From Duganella sp. Root336D2 (GTDB taxonomy: Bacteria; Pseudomonadota; Gammaproteobacteria; Burkholderiales; Burkholderiaceae_D): a stretch of 64,000 bases of DNA. Each line of letters starts with the position of its first letter. Within the stretch, counting starts at the first letter, position 1. The notes below the pieces were generated by a model. The model saw only the letters and a program-made list of their open reading frames with translations. It was not told the DNA's origin and ran no database searches. The position numbers and the translations under genes are program-made. Location of the stretch: assembly GCF_001425005.1 (NCBI RefSeq), contig NZ_LMDB01000007.1, forward strand, positions 34,115 to 98,114, given 5' to 3'. This document shows, piece by piece, positions 16,071-26,208 of the stretch.

Positions 16071-16934
16071 CTAGATCGTGATCTCGCCCTCAAAGACTGT
16101 CACCGCCGGCCCGGTCAGGTAGACCGGCTGCCCTTCACCTGCCCAGGCAATCGACAGCTGCCCGCCGCGCGCATCGACGCGCACCGGCGAATCCAGCAAG
16201 CCGCGGCGGATGCCCGCCACCACTGCCGCGCAGGCGCCCGTGCCGCAAGCCAGCGTTTCGCCGGCGCCGCGCTCAAACACGCGCAGTTTCACGTGCTGCC
16301 GGTCCACCATCTGCATGAAGCCGGCATTGACCCGCTTCGGGAAGCGCGGATGGTGCTCGATCAGCGGCCCCACCAGCTCTACCGGAGCGCTATCCACGTC
16401 GGCCACCACCTGCACCGCGTGTGGGTTGCCCATCGACACCACCGACACCTGCACCGACTCGCGCTGGCCACCCAGTTCCAGCACCAGCGGCCACAGGGTT
16501 TCACGGCCTTCCGGCTGCCCCTGCAGGCCCTCCGCATCGAATGGCACCTGCGCCGGATCCAGGACCGGCGCGCCCATGTCGACAGTAATGCTGCCGTCGT
16601 CCTCCAGGCGCGGCGAAATAATGCCGGCCAGGGTTTCCACCGTGATCTTGCGTGCCGAAGTCAGGCCCTTTTCGACCACGAACTTGACGAAGGCGCGCGA
16701 GCCGTTGCCGCACTGTTCCACTTCACCGCCATCGTTGTTGAAGATGCGGTAACGGAAATCGCAGCCCGGCACGCTCGACTTTTCCACCACCAGCATCTGG
16801 TCCGCACCCACGCCGAAACGGCGGTCGGCCAGTGCCTGCCACTGGGCCGGGCTGAAATCGATCTGCTGGTTAATGGCGTCAATGACCACGAAATCATTGC
16901 CGGCGCCGTGCATCTTGGTGAATTTGAGTTTCAT
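16071..16934 (-). CDS. dapF: Diaminopimelate epimerase
   Basis: A 287-residue cofactor-independent epimerase converting LL- to meso-diaminopimelate for lysine and peptidoglycan. The two catalytic cysteines are Cys75 in EQCGNGSR and Cys230 in LACGTGACA. The opening [19 protein letters not shown] is canonical. Its start overlaps the upstream acyltransferase stop by 4 bases, so it is the last gene of a three-gene overlapping unit devoted to envelope precursors. The usual downstream partners DUF484 and xerC are displaced about 2.8 kb away. Confidence 0.97.
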   Translation of the reverse strand: MKLKFTKMHGAGNDFVVIDAINQQIDFSPAQWQALADRRFGVGADQMLVVEKSSVPGCDFRYRIFNNDGGEVEQCGNGSRAFVKFVVEKGLTSARKITVETLAGIISPRLEDDGSITVDMGAPVLDPAQVPFDAEGLQGQPEGRETLWPLVLELGGQRESVQVSVVSMGNPHAVQVVADVDSAPVELVGPLIEHHPRFPKRVNAGFMQMVDRQHVKLRVFERGAGETLACGTGACAAVVAGIRRGLLDSPVRVDARGGQLSIAWAGEGQPVYLTGPAVTVFEGEITI

Positions 16935-17827
16935 CGTTTCTTCGAATAGAAGGAAGGCTGGCCTTGCGGGCGGGTCTTGAAGCGTTTGTGGGTCCAGAAG
17001 TATTCGGCAGGCGCTTCTCTGACGCGTTCTTCAATAAATTCATTCATGCGGCGCGTTGCCTCGACCATATCGGGCCCCGGGTAATTCTCCCACACCGGAT
17101 AGAACTTCACACGGTAGCCTTGGTAATTGGGCAGGAAGGTGGCGATCACCGGCATCACCTGGCCGCCGGTAGCGGCGGCGATGCGCGCGGTAGCAGTCAG
17201 GGTGGCGGCCGGTACGCCGAAGAAGGGCACGAATTCGGCATCCTTGTCGCCGAAGTCCATGTCCGGCAGCATAAAGTAGGGCAGCTTTTCTTTCAACGCG
17301 CGCAGGATGGGCTTGATGCCATCCTGGCGCGTGAACAGCCTGACCGGCTTGAAACGCGCGCGGCCGGCGCGCAGCACTTCATCGAAAACCTTGTTCTTTT
17401 GCGCGACGTACATCGACGATGCCGACGCTTCCATGGCGATCGAAGCGCCGCCCACGTCCAGGCAGACAAAATGCGGGCACAACAGGATGGTCGGCTTTCC
17501 CGTCATCTCGGCAACCGGCACCTGGCCGGGCGCCATGCCGGCGCTGGTCTCGACCCTGATCAGCCTGCGCAGCCGTTGTTCCGATGCCCACCACAGGATC
17601 GAGCGCTCCAGCACGCTGCGCGAGTAAGCCTGGAAGTGCTGGCGCGCGATGCGGCGGCGCTGCCCTTCCGTCAATTCCGGCATGGTCAGGCGCAGGTTGG
17701 TCAGCGCGATCTCGCGGCGCGGGCCCATCACGATAAACAGCAGGTTGCCGACCGCCTTGCCGAGCCGGCCCAGCAGCGGCAGCGGCAGCCAGTGCAGCAG
17801 CCACATCATCCCAAGCAGGAGCCTCAT
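16931..17827 (-). CDS. LpxL/HtrB-family lipid A acyltransferase (second of tandem pair)
   Basis: A 298-residue membrane-associated acyltransferase. The N-terminal hydrophobic anchor [20 protein letters not shown] is followed by the HX4D active-site motif in CPHFVCLD and the downstream [20 protein letters not shown] segment typical of Kdo-dependent lauroyl or myristoyl transferases. The start at 17827 overlaps the stop of the preceding homologue (ATGA), and its own stop overlaps dapF. LpxL versus LpxM specificity cannot be assigned from sequence alone. Confidence 0.88.
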   Translation of the reverse strand: MRLLLGMMWLLHWLPLPLLGRLGKAVGNLLFIVMGPRREIALTNLRLTMPELTEGQRRRIARQHFQAYSRSVLERSILWWASEQRLRRLIRVETSAGMAPGQVPVAEMTGKPTILLCPHFVCLDVGGASIAMEASASSMYVAQKNKVFDEVLRAGRARFKPVRLFTRQDGIKPILRALKEKLPYFMLPDMDFGDKDAEFVPFFGVPAATLTATARIAAATGGQVMPVIATFLPNYQGYRVKFYPVWENYPGPDMVEATRRMNEFIEERVREAPAEYFWTHKRFKTRPQGQPSFYSKKR

Positions 17828-18684
17828 GCCGATGCCTCCTGCGCTGCGGCGCCCGGGCCGGCCACGCCGGCCGGCACCTTGTAGCGGTTGTAGCTCCAGT
17901 AGTACTGGGCCGGGCAGCGCGCGATCAGCTTTTCCATTTCGGCGTTGATGGCGCGCGCCTGGGCTGCGGCATCGCCTTCCAGCGAGCCCTCGAACGGAAC
18001 GAAGCGCACCACATAGCCTTTGCCGCCGGGCAGGCGCTCGGCGTAGACGATCAGGATCACCGCATCGCCCAGCTGCGCCATCTTGGCCGGCAGCGTCATG
18101 GTGTAGGCAGTGCGGCCGAAGAAGTCGGCCCATACGCCTTCGCCTTCCTGCGGCACCTGGTCGGGCAGCAGGCCGATCGGCTGGCCTTTTTTGAGGAACT
18201 TGGCCAGCATGCGCACGCCGCTCATATTGGCTGGCGCCAACAACAGGTTCTTGCGGGCACGGGCGCCTTCGATCAGCGGCTTCATCGCTTCCTTGCGCGG
18301 CGGGCGGTACATCACCATCAGCTCGGTGCGGTGGGCGATTTCCTGCGCAGTGATCTCAAAGCAGCCCAGGTGCGGGGTCAGGAACACAATCCCCTTGCCG
18401 GCATCCAGGTACTGCTGCACCAGGTCCCAGTTTTCCACGGTGGCGCGGCCGCTCACGCGCTGCGGGTCGGCGCACCAGATGAAAGGCAGTTCGGCAATGG
18501 CCTTGCCGGCCTCGCCGACGGCGCTGCCGAGGTGGCCGGAAAAACCGGCCTGGGCCAGGTTGGCGCGCATGCGCCGCCGGTAAGAAGGGGAAAGCAGGTA
18601 GACCAGCCAGCCCAGACCTACGCCCAGGGCGTGCAGTACCGGCAAGGGAAAGATCGAGAAGAAGCGGAATATTCTTAACAGCAT
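17824..18684 (-). CDS. LpxL/HtrB-family acyltransferase (first of tandem pair)
   Basis: A 286-residue acyltransferase with an N-terminal membrane anchor (about residues 5-35). The active-site motif appears as TPHLGCFE, that is HX4E instead of HX4D, which is common in this family. PDQVPQEGEGVWADFFGRTA matches the conserved substrate-binding block. It heads the overlapping acyltransferase-acyltransferase-dapF unit and is divergent from metK across 188 bases. It probably adds a secondary acyl chain to lipid A; an ornithine-lipid-type role is less likely. Confidence 0.87.
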   Translation of the reverse strand: MLLRIFRFFSIFPLPVLHALGVGLGWLVYLLSPSYRRRMRANLAQAGFSGHLGSAVGEAGKAIAELPFIWCADPQRVSGRATVENWDLVQQYLDAGKGIVFLTPHLGCFEITAQEIAHRTELMVMYRPPRKEAMKPLIEGARARKNLLLAPANMSGVRMLAKFLKKGQPIGLLPDQVPQEGEGVWADFFGRTAYTMTLPAKMAQLGDAVILIVYAERLPGGKGYVVRFVPFEGSLEGDAAAQARAINAEMEKLIARCPAQYYWSYNRYKVPAGVAGPGAAAQEASA

Positions 18685-18741
18685 TTCTTAATTTACAAGA
18701 GCATTTTTACGTTGCTCTGCACAAAAATTTTTTAAGAAGCG

Positions 18742-18747
18742 TAAAAT
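18742..18747 (+). promoter_or_regulatory. Possible -10 box for metK
   Basis: TAAAAT at 18742-18747 has a weak -35 candidate (TGCACA) 17 bases upstream. It would give a leader of about 120 bases before metK. This is tentative. Confidence 0.3.
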
Positions 18748-18781
18748 ACCACGTTGCAGTAGCCGCTGAGTTAACAGACAA

Positions 18782-18875
18782 CTTGCGAGGCGGGATACAA
18801 ACTTCGCTAAAGCGTCGCAAGCTTTATTGGTTTTGCGACAATGTTATTTTGAACCAAAGCTAGGAGCTTGCGATG
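18782..18875 (+). promoter_or_regulatory. metK leader with mutually exclusive helices
   Basis: The segment TCGCAAG at 18815-18821 can pair with CTTGCGA at 18782-18788. Shifted by one base (GTCGCAA, 18814-18820) it can pair with TTGCGAC at 18833-18839. Extended (18815-18823) it can pair with AGCTTGCGA at 18865-18873, which covers the AGGAG ribosome site and the first base of the start codon. The three pairings exclude one another, the arrangement expected of a translational switch. I do not recognise a known riboswitch consensus. Confidence 0.5.
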
Positions 18876-20036
18876 TCCAACGATTTTCTGTTTACCTCCG
18901 AATCCGTTTCGGAAGGCCACCCGGACAAGGTAGCCGACCAGATTTCCGACGCGATTCTGGATGCCATCCTGACCCAGGACCCGCGCGCCCGCGTTGCCGC
19001 GGAAACGCTGTGCAATACCGGCCTGGTGGTGCTGGCAGGTGAAATCACCACCCACGCCAACGTGGATTATATTCAAGTAGCCCGCGATACCATCAAGCGT
19101 ATCGGCTACGACAACACCGAATACGGTATCGACTACAAGGGCTGCGCCGTGCTGGTTGCTTACGACAAGCAATCGCCGGATATCGCCCAGGGCGTCGACG
19201 AAGGTGCGGGTATCGACCTGGACCAGGGCGCCGGCGACCAGGGCCTGATGTTCGGCTACGCCTGCGACGAAACCCCGGAACTGATGCCGGCGCCGATCTA
19301 CTACTCGCACCGCCTGGTCGAGCGCCAGTCGCAGCTGCGCAAGGACGGCCGCCTGCCATGGCTGCGTCCAGACGCGAAATCGCAGGTAACCCTGCGCTAC
19401 GTCGGCGGCCGCCCGGTAGCGGTGGACACCGTCGTACTGTCGACCCAGCACGCGCCGGAAATGAGCCACTCGCAAATCCAGGAAGCCGTGATCGAAGAGA
19501 TCATCAAGCCGGTGCTGCCGACCGAGTGGATCAAGGACACCAAGTTCCTGGTCAACCCGACCGGCCGTTTCGTCATCGGCGGCCCGCAGGGCGACTGCGG
19601 CCTGACCGGCCGCAAGATCATCGTCGACACCTACGGCGGCGCAGCCCCGCACGGCGGCGGCGCGTTCTCCGGCAAGGATCCATCGAAAGTCGACCGTTCC
19701 GCTGCCTACGCAGCCCGCTACGTGGCCAAGAACGTGGTGGCTGCCGGCCTGGCCCGCCAGTGCCAGGTGCAGGTATCGTACGCGATCGGCGTGGCACGCC
19801 CGATCAACATCACCGTGTACACCGAAGGCACCGGCGTGATCTCCGACGAAAAGATCGCACAGCTGGTGCAGGAACACTTCGACCTGCGCCCGAAAGGCAT
19901 CGTGCAGATGCTGGACCTGCTGCGCCCGATCTACACCAAGACCGCCGCCTACGGCCACTTCGGCCGCGAAGAGCCGGAGTTCAGCTGGGAGCGTACCGAC
20001 AAGGCCGCGATCCTGCGCGCCGCTGCCGGCTTGTAA
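18873..20036 (+). CDS. metK: S-adenosylmethionine synthetase
   Basis: A 387-residue cytosolic enzyme making SAM from methionine and ATP. The ATP-binding motif [18 protein letters not shown] and the loop [16 protein letters not shown] are exact family signatures, and [19 protein letters not shown] is the conserved phosphate-binding segment. The ATG at 18873 follows AGGAG. It is followed, across a very large palindrome, by ahcY, so synthesis of SAM and recycling of its by-product are adjacent but separately controlled. Confidence 0.98.
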   Translation: MSNDFLFTSESVSEGHPDKVADQISDAILDAILTQDPRARVAAETLCNTGLVVLAGEITTHANVDYIQVARDTIKRIGYDNTEYGIDYKGCAVLVAYDKQSPDIAQGVDEGAGIDLDQGAGDQGLMFGYACDETPELMPAPIYYSHRLVERQSQLRKDGRLPWLRPDAKSQVTLRYVGGRPVAVDTVVLSTQHAPEMSHSQIQEAVIEEIIKPVLPTEWIKDTKFLVNPTGRFVIGGPQGDCGLTGRKIIVDTYGGAAPHGGGAFSGKDPSKVDRSAAYAARYVAKNVVAAGLARQCQVQVSYAIGVARPINITVYTEGTGVISDEKIAQLVQEHFDLRPKGIVQMLDLLRPIYTKTAAYGHFGREEPEFSWERTDKAAILRAAAGL

Positions 20037-20041
20037 TTGAA

Positions 20042-20114
20042 AAGTCGGGGTCAGCTCCGGCAATCGGACATTTTGCTGCGCAAAATGTCCGATTGCCGGA
20101 GCTGACCCCGACTT
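20042..20114. repeat. Perfect palindrome, 35-bp arms, 3-base loop, metK/ahcY gap
   Basis: The left arm at 20042-20076 and right arm at 20080-20114 are perfectly complementary; each includes GTCGGGGTCAGCTCCGG or its complement. The loop is TGC. It starts 5 bases after the metK stop and ends 6 bases before the ahcY -10 box. It probably stops metK transcripts. The length and perfection look like a mobile or amplified palindromic element rather than an ordinary terminator. Confidence 0.85.
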
Positions 20115-20120
20115 CTTTGA

Positions 20121-20126
20121 TACAAT
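20121..20126 (+). promoter_or_regulatory. Probable ahcY -10 box
   Basis: TACAAT lies 8 bases upstream of the SAH riboswitch 5' edge. The matching -35 position (about 20098-20103) falls inside the right arm of the palindrome and is a poor match. Confidence 0.45.
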
Positions 20127-20133
20127 CCCCATT

Positions 20134-20195
20134 CTCCGAGGAGCGCTGCGACCAGCAAGCCTGGCCAGGCTCGGAACATCAACACCGCGCTCACG
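20134..20195 (+). promoter_or_regulatory. SAH riboswitch controlling ahcY
   Basis: The conserved SAH-aptamer blocks are present in order: CCGAGGAGCGCTGCGACC (20136-20153), CCAGGCTCGGA (20165-20175) and GCGCTCAC (20187-20194). P1 pairs TCCGAG (20135-20140) with CTCGGA (20170-20175), and the pseudoknot pairs GAGCGC (20141-20146) with GCGCTC (20187-20192). In this class, S-adenosylhomocysteine binding raises expression of the enzyme that removes it. The aptamer ends about 33 bases before the start codon. Confidence 0.95.
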
Positions 20196-20228
20196 TTACT
20201 TTTTTCAACACACTGAAAGGAGGGCGTG

Positions 20229-21644
<1,416 letters not shown>

Positions 21645-21654
21645 GCAGTCCCTT

Positions 21655-21682
21655 GCCCTGCCGCCCGCGCGGGCGGCAGGGC
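21655..21682 (+). repeat. 28-bp perfect palindrome after ahcY
   Basis: GCCCTGCCGCCCGC followed by its exact complement forms a GC hairpin 10 bases after the ahcY stop, with no T-tract after it. It is more likely a 3'-end stabiliser or partial terminator within the ahcY-metF unit than a full stop. Confidence 0.6.
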
Positions 21683-21706
21683 CCAAGTTTGCCAAGGTTA
21701 CTCATT

Positions 21707-22057
21707 ATGCGTTTGGTCCTCACCTGGATAATCAATGCCGCCGCCCTGTTCGCGGTGCCTTACCTCATGCATTCCGTCAGTGTCACAAGCATTGGCGCCG
21801 CTTTGGTTGCTGCCCTCCTGCTTGGCCTGGTCAACACCCTGGTGCGCCCCGTATTGCTGCTGCTGACATTGCCGGTGACGGTGCTGTCGCTTGGCCTGTT
21901 CATCTTCATCATCAACGGCTTCATGTTCTGGCTGGTGGCGAAAATGGTGGACGGCTTCCACGTGGACAGCTTCTGGTCAGCCATAGGCGGCGCTCTGCTG
22001 TACAGCGTGATTTCCTGGGCCTTGTCTACCCTCCTGTTGAAAGACAATGATGGCTAA
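21707..22057 (+). CDS. Phage holin family 4 / YvlD-type membrane protein
   Basis: A 116-residue membrane protein with three or four hydrophobic segments (about residues 3-22, 28-47, 52-77 and 88-110) and the family motif LGLVNTLVRPVLLLLTLP. Despite the family name there are no phage genes here. The gene recurs between ahcY and metF in betaproteobacteria. The ATG at 21707 lies 62 bases after ahcY, and its 3' end overlaps metF by 11 bases. Its function is unknown. Confidence 0.82.
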   Translation: MRLVLTWIINAAALFAVPYLMHSVSVTSIGAALVAALLLGLVNTLVRPVLLLLTLPVTVLSLGLFIFIINGFMFWLVAKMVDGFHVDSFWSAIGGALLYSVISWALSTLLLKDNDG

Positions 22058-22886
22058 CCATAATTTCAGTATCGAGTTCTTCCCGCCGAAAACGGCGGAA
22101 GGGACGGAAAAGCTGCGCCTCGTGCGCGCCAAACTGTCCGAGCTGCATCCCAAGTATTTTTCCGTGACCTTCGGCGCCGGCGGTTCGACCCAGCAGGGCA
22201 CCCTGGACACGGTGCTCGAGATCATGGCGGCCGGCGAAGAGGCCGCGCCGCACCTGTCTTGCATCGGCGGCACGCGCGAATCGATCCGCACCATCCTGCA
22301 GCAGTACAAAGCGCACGGCATCAAGCGCCTGGTGGCGCTGCGCGGCGACCTGCCTTCCGGTTACGGCATGTCGGGCGAGTTCCGCTACGCCAATGAGCTG
22401 GTCGAATTCGTGCGCGCTGAAACGGGCGACTGGTTCCATATCGAAGTGGCGGCCTATCCGGAGGTGCACCCGCAGGCACGCTCGCCGCAGGACGATATGC
22501 AGGCCTTCGTGCGCAAGGTCAATGCCGGCGCCGATGCCGCCATCACCCAGTACTTCTACAACGCCGACGCCTACTTCCATTTCGTCGACGCGGCGCAGAA
22601 GGCGGGCGTGAATGTGCCTGTCGTGGCCGGCATCATGCCGATCACGAATTACACGCAATTGATGCGCTTCTCGGATATGTGCGGTGCCGAGATTCCGCGC
22701 TGGGTGCGCTTGAAACTGGCATCGTTCGGCGACGATTCGGCCTCGATCAAGGCGTTTGGCCTGGACGTGGTATCGGACCTGTGCGAACGCCTGCTGGCCG
22801 GCGGCGCGCCGGGCCTGCATTTCTATTCGATGAACCAGGCCGTCGCCACGACGGCCCTGTGGAGCCGCCTGGTCAGTCCTCAGTGA
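22047..22886 (+). CDS. metF: 5,10-methylenetetrahydrofolate reductase
   Basis: A 279-residue FAD enzyme producing 5-methyl-THF for homocysteine remethylation, which completes the SAM cycle begun by metK and ahcY. It opens NFSIEFFPPKTAEG with the catalytic Glu, and carries FGAGGSTQQGT and LRGDLPSGYG of the TIM-barrel family. The start is ATG 22047, or 22050 next to it. It overlaps the holin-like gene by 11 bases and the convergent fau by 14 bases. Confidence 0.96.
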   Translation: MMANHNFSIEFFPPKTAEGTEKLRLVRAKLSELHPKYFSVTFGAGGSTQQGTLDTVLEIMAAGEEAAPHLSCIGGTRESIRTILQQYKAHGIKRLVALRGDLPSGYGMSGEFRYANELVEFVRAETGDWFHIEVAAYPEVHPQARSPQDDMQAFVRKVNAGADAAITQYFYNADAYFHFVDAAQKAGVNVPVVAGIMPITNYTQLMRFSDMCGAEIPRWVRLKLASFGDDSASIKAFGLDVVSDLCERLLAGGAPGLHFYSMNQAVATTALWSRLVSPQ

Positions 22887-23457
22887 GGATGCGGTCGAGC
22901 GCCACATCGTGGCCATCGCTGCCGAAATCGGCAGCGAGGCAGCGATAGGCCACCCCCACGGTGGCCGGGCGCGGTTCGCGCGCCAGTGTGCGGTCATAGA
23001 AGCCGCCGCCATATCCCAGGCGGTAGCCCTGCGCGTTATAGCCCAGGCAGGGTATCAGTAAAGCCGGCGGGTATTCCTGCACCAGGCGCAGCGTGGCCGG
23101 CACGGCCACTCCCATCGCATCCTTCACCATCGGCTCGCCGATAGTCCATTTCGCGAACGCCAGCGGCGCATCCTTTTCCAGCACCACCGGCAGCAGCAGT
23201 TCCACGCCCAGTTGCGCCAGTTCCACGTAACAGGCATGCAAGTCTGGCTCATCGCGCAGCGGCCAGTACACCCCTAGTGCACCGATGCCGGATTCGCGCC
23301 ACCACTGGACCACTTTCGCACCAATTTCCTTGTCCCACTGCGCCCGCGTTTCCGCTGCCAGCGTGCGGCGCGCCGCCAGCATCATCTGGCGCAGTTCCGC
23401 CTTGCCGGATGCTGGCTGGCCGTCGCCGTTGCATGGTATCCTAGTTGGGCTGGTCAT
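22873..23457 (-). CDS. fau: 5-formyltetrahydrofolate cyclo-ligase
   Basis: A 194-residue ATP-dependent enzyme that converts 5-formyl-THF to 5,10-methenyl-THF. Recognised from KAELRQMMLAARRTL at the N-terminus, the LGYGGGFYDRTLA substrate/ATP motif and PCLGYNAQGYRLG. The start at 23457 precedes homology by about 17 residues. It converges on metF, another folate gene, and is divergent from slt with only about 27 bases between start codons. Confidence 0.92.
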   Translation of the reverse strand: MTSPTRIPCNGDGQPASGKAELRQMMLAARRTLAAETRAQWDKEIGAKVVQWWRESGIGALGVYWPLRDEPDLHACYVELAQLGVELLLPVVLEKDAPLAFAKWTIGEPMVKDAMGVAVPATLRLVQEYPPALLIPCLGYNAQGYRLGYGGGFYDRTLAREPRPATVGVAYRCLAADFGSDGHDVALDRILTED

Positions 23458-23484
23458 ATCGTGAATTACCTTGAGAGTCGTACA

Positions 23485-25461
23485 TTGATTTCCACCTCGA
23501 AACGGATAGCCGGCGCACTGATGGTTGCAGCATGCGCCGCCGCGCCGCTGGCCTTGGCGCAGGATAACGCAAGCGACAGCCGCAAGGAAGATGATGCCTT
23601 CCTCCTGCTGCGCGATTCGGTACGGCGCGACGACGCCGCCAAGGCCGAGTTTTACGCCTCCCGCCTGGCCGACTACTCGATTCCTTCCTACGTCGAATAC
23701 TACCGCCTGAAAGCCCGCTTCAAGGAAGCCACCGATCCCGAAGTGCGCGCCTTCCTGGGCAAATACCAGGGCAGCGCCATCGCCGACCGCATGCGCAACG
23801 ACTGGCTGCTGGAGCTGGGCCGCAAGCGCGAGTGGGCTACCTTCGACGAACAGTTTCCGCAGTTCGTGCTGCAGGACGATACCCAGGTCAAGTGCTACAA
23901 CCTGTTGTCGCGTCTTTCCAAGGGCCAGAACGTCGCCGCCGATGCGCGCGCGCTGCTGGTCTATCCGCCGTACTACGGCGATGGCTGCGGCGCCCTGATC
24001 GCAGCGCTGGCGCAAACCGGCCAGTTCACCGAAGAGGACTTGTGGACGCAGGTGCGCCTGGCCGGCGAAACCAACTCCACCGGCCCGGCCAAGCGCATCG
24101 TGATGCTGCTGAATGGCTCGGACAAGAAAATGGCCCAGGCGGTGGACTTGCCGACGCTGGCGCTGGCCAAAGGCGCCGGCAGCACGCGCGCCGACCACGA
24201 GACCTTCCTGGTGGCGGTGGGCCGCGGCGCCCGCACCAGCATGAACCTGGCCCGGATGGCGCTGGAAAAGAATTCGCCGCAGCTGACGCCGCAGGAACGT
24301 GCCATCGGCTGGGCCAACCTGGCCCTGGTCTCGTCCTACTCATTCTCGCCTGACACGGCGGGCTACTGGGCCAGGTCGGCCGGTGCGCCACTGTCCAGCG
24401 ACCAGGTGCAGTGGAAGACCCGCATCGCCCTGCGTGAGCGCGACTGGAAAACGGTGCGGGCCACCATCGCCGCCATGCCGCCGTCATTGCGCAAGGACCC
24501 GGCCTGGATCTACTGGAACGCGCGGGCCATCGCCGCCGAAGCGGGCAGCAACACGCCGGAAGTGCTGGCGGCCTACCGCAGCATTGCCGACCAGTCCAGC
24601 TATTACGGCATCCTGGCCGGCGAAGAACTGGGCCAGCTGGTCACCATTCCCGCCCCCGGCGCGGCGCCGACGCCAGCAGAAATGGCAGCGATCTCCACCA
24701 ATCCTGGGCTGCAGCGCGCGCTGAAGTTTTTCGAAATGCGCCTGCGCTTTGAAGGCACGCGCGAATGGAACTGGGAAACGCGCAGCCTGAACGAGCGCCA
24801 GCTGATCGCCGCCGCCGAATTCGCGCGCGAGAAGCACGTGCTGGACCGCATGGTGTACACCTCCGAGAAAACGCGGGTGCAGGCCGACTACACGCACCGC
24901 TACCCGGTGCCGCATGACGACATCATGCAGCCGACCACCAATACCCTGGGCCTGGACCGCGCCTGGGTGTATGGCCTGATCCGCCAGGAATCGCGCTTCG
25001 TGATGGATGCGCAGTCCTCGGCCGGCGCCTCGGGCCTGATGCAGGTGATGCCTTCCACCGGCCGCTGGGTGGCGCGCAAGATCGGCCTGACCGACTTCGT
25101 GCAGGGCATGCTGACCGACGTCAAGACCAACATCCTGCTGGGCGCGAACTACATGAACATGGTGCTGGGCAGCATGGACGGCTCGCAGGTGCTGGCCACC
25201 GCCGCCTACAACGCCGGCCCTGGCCGCCTGCGTTCCTGGCGCACGCAGTTGACCAAGCCGATGGACAGCACCATCTTCATCGAATCGATTCCGTTCGTGG
25301 AAACGCGCGGCTACGTGAAAAACGTGATGGTCAACGCCACTTATTATGCCGCGCTGTTTGAAGGCCGGCCGCAATCGCTGAAGGCGCGCCTGGGCGGCAC
25401 CGTCTCGCCAAAGGGCTACAGCGAACAGGAACAACAGGAAGCCGCCTACGGCGGCCGTTAA
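23485..25461 (+). CDS. slt: Soluble lytic murein transglycosylase (Slt70-like), TTG start
   Basis: A 658-residue periplasmic enzyme cleaving peptidoglycan glycan strands with 1,6-anhydro ends. The signal peptide ends LALAQ (about residue 27). A long alpha-superhelical U/L domain (about 40-470) precedes the SLT domain with catalytic Glu502 in IRQESRF and the motifs GASGLMQVMPST and AAYNAGPGR. I choose the TTG at 23485 because GAGAG lies 7 bases upstream and it gives a clean signal peptide; the GTG at 23461 would leave only 3 bases to the divergent fau start. Confidence 0.92.
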   Translation: MISTSKRIAGALMVAACAAAPLALAQDNASDSRKEDDAFLLLRDSVRRDDAAKAEFYASRLADYSIPSYVEYYRLKARFKEATDPEVRAFLGKYQGSAIADRMRNDWLLELGRKREWATFDEQFPQFVLQDDTQVKCYNLLSRLSKGQNVAADARALLVYPPYYGDGCGALIAALAQTGQFTEEDLWTQVRLAGETNSTGPAKRIVMLLNGSDKKMAQAVDLPTLALAKGAGSTRADHETFLVAVGRGARTSMNLARMALEKNSPQLTPQERAIGWANLALVSSYSFSPDTAGYWARSAGAPLSSDQVQWKTRIALRERDWKTVRATIAAMPPSLRKDPAWIYWNARAIAAEAGSNTPEVLAAYRSIADQSSYYGILAGEELGQLVTIPAPGAAPTPAEMAAISTNPGLQRALKFFEMRLRFEGTREWNWETRSLNERQLIAAAEFAREKHVLDRMVYTSEKTRVQADYTHRYPVPHDDIMQPTTNTLGLDRAWVYGLIRQESRFVMDAQSSAGASGLMQVMPSTGRWVARKIGLTDFVQGMLTDVKTNILLGANYMNMVLGSMDGSQVLATAAYNAGPGRLRSWRTQLTKPMDSTIFIESIPFVETRGYVKNVMVNATYYAALFEGRPQSLKARLGGTVSPKGYSEQEQQEAAYGGR

Positions 25462-25488
25462 TTTGCCCACTGGGAGATCAGAGGAAAC

Positions 25489-26208
25489 ATGCACACCACA
25501 GAACTCGACCCGAAACTTGCCGAAACCCTGGCCGCAGCGCGTGAACCGGGACTGACCCTGATTATCGGCAACAAGAACTATTCCTCGTGGTCGATGCGCC
25601 CGTGGGTTGCGATGAAAGCCTTCAACATCCCGTTCACCGAAGTGCGCGTGCTGCTCGACCAGCCCGACACCTCGAACAACATCGCCAAGTACAGCGCAAG
25701 TGGCCGGGTACCGGTGCTGCTGGCCGGCGACATGGCGATCTGGGACAGCCTGGCCATCTGCGAATACCTGGCCGAGCAATTCCCCGACAAGCCTTTGTGG
25801 CCGCGCGACGTGGCAGCGCGTGCGCTGGCGCGCTCGGTCTGCGCCGAGATGCACAGCTCTTTCGGCAGCCTGCGCACCACGATGTCGATGAACATCAAGG
25901 GCAGCTACCCGGGCAAGGGCCGCACGCCGGCGACCCAGGCCGATATCGGCCGCATCAGCGAAATGTGGGAAGAGTGCCTGAGCCGCTTCGGCCACAACGA
26001 ATACCTGTTCGGCGAGTTCTCGATAGCCGACGCCTTCTTCGCGCCGGTGGTGTGCCGCTTCAAGACCTACGGCGTGGTGCTGCCGCCGGCGTTGTCGGCC
26101 TACTGCGAGCGCATGCGCAGCCATCCGGCGGTCGACGCCTGGATTGCAGGCGCGCTCGCTGAAACCGAAGCCGCGCCACTGCACGACGCGGAGATGCCGG
26201 ACGATTGA
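25489..26208 (+). CDS. Glutathione S-transferase family protein
   Basis: A 239-residue cytosolic protein. The thioredoxin-like N-terminal domain (LTLIIGNKNYSSWSMRPWVAMK) carries the SSWS-RPW signature of a bacterial GST subgroup, with the cis-Pro glutathione site in GRVPVLLAGDMAIWDSLAIC. An all-helical C-terminal domain follows (about 100-220). The start at 25489 has GGGAGATCAGAGGAA upstream. It lies 27 bases after slt, and its stop overlaps the cca start region. Substrate unknown. Confidence 0.9.
   Translation: MHTTELDPKLAETLAAAREPGLTLIIGNKNYSSWSMRPWVAMKAFNIPFTEVRVLLDQPDTSNNIAKYSASGRVPVLLAGDMAIWDSLAICEYLAEQFPDKPLWPRDVAARALARSVCAEMHSSFGSLRTTMSMNIKGSYPGKGRTPATQADIGRISEMWEECLSRFGHNEYLFGEFSIADAFFAPVVCRFKTYGVVLPPALSAYCERMRSHPAVDAWIAGALAETEAAPLHDAEMPDD

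Noticed and set aside
21707..22057. Holin-like gene as a sign of prophage
   Set aside because: It is a housekeeping neighbour in ahcY-metF operons; no integrase, capsid or lysis genes are nearby.
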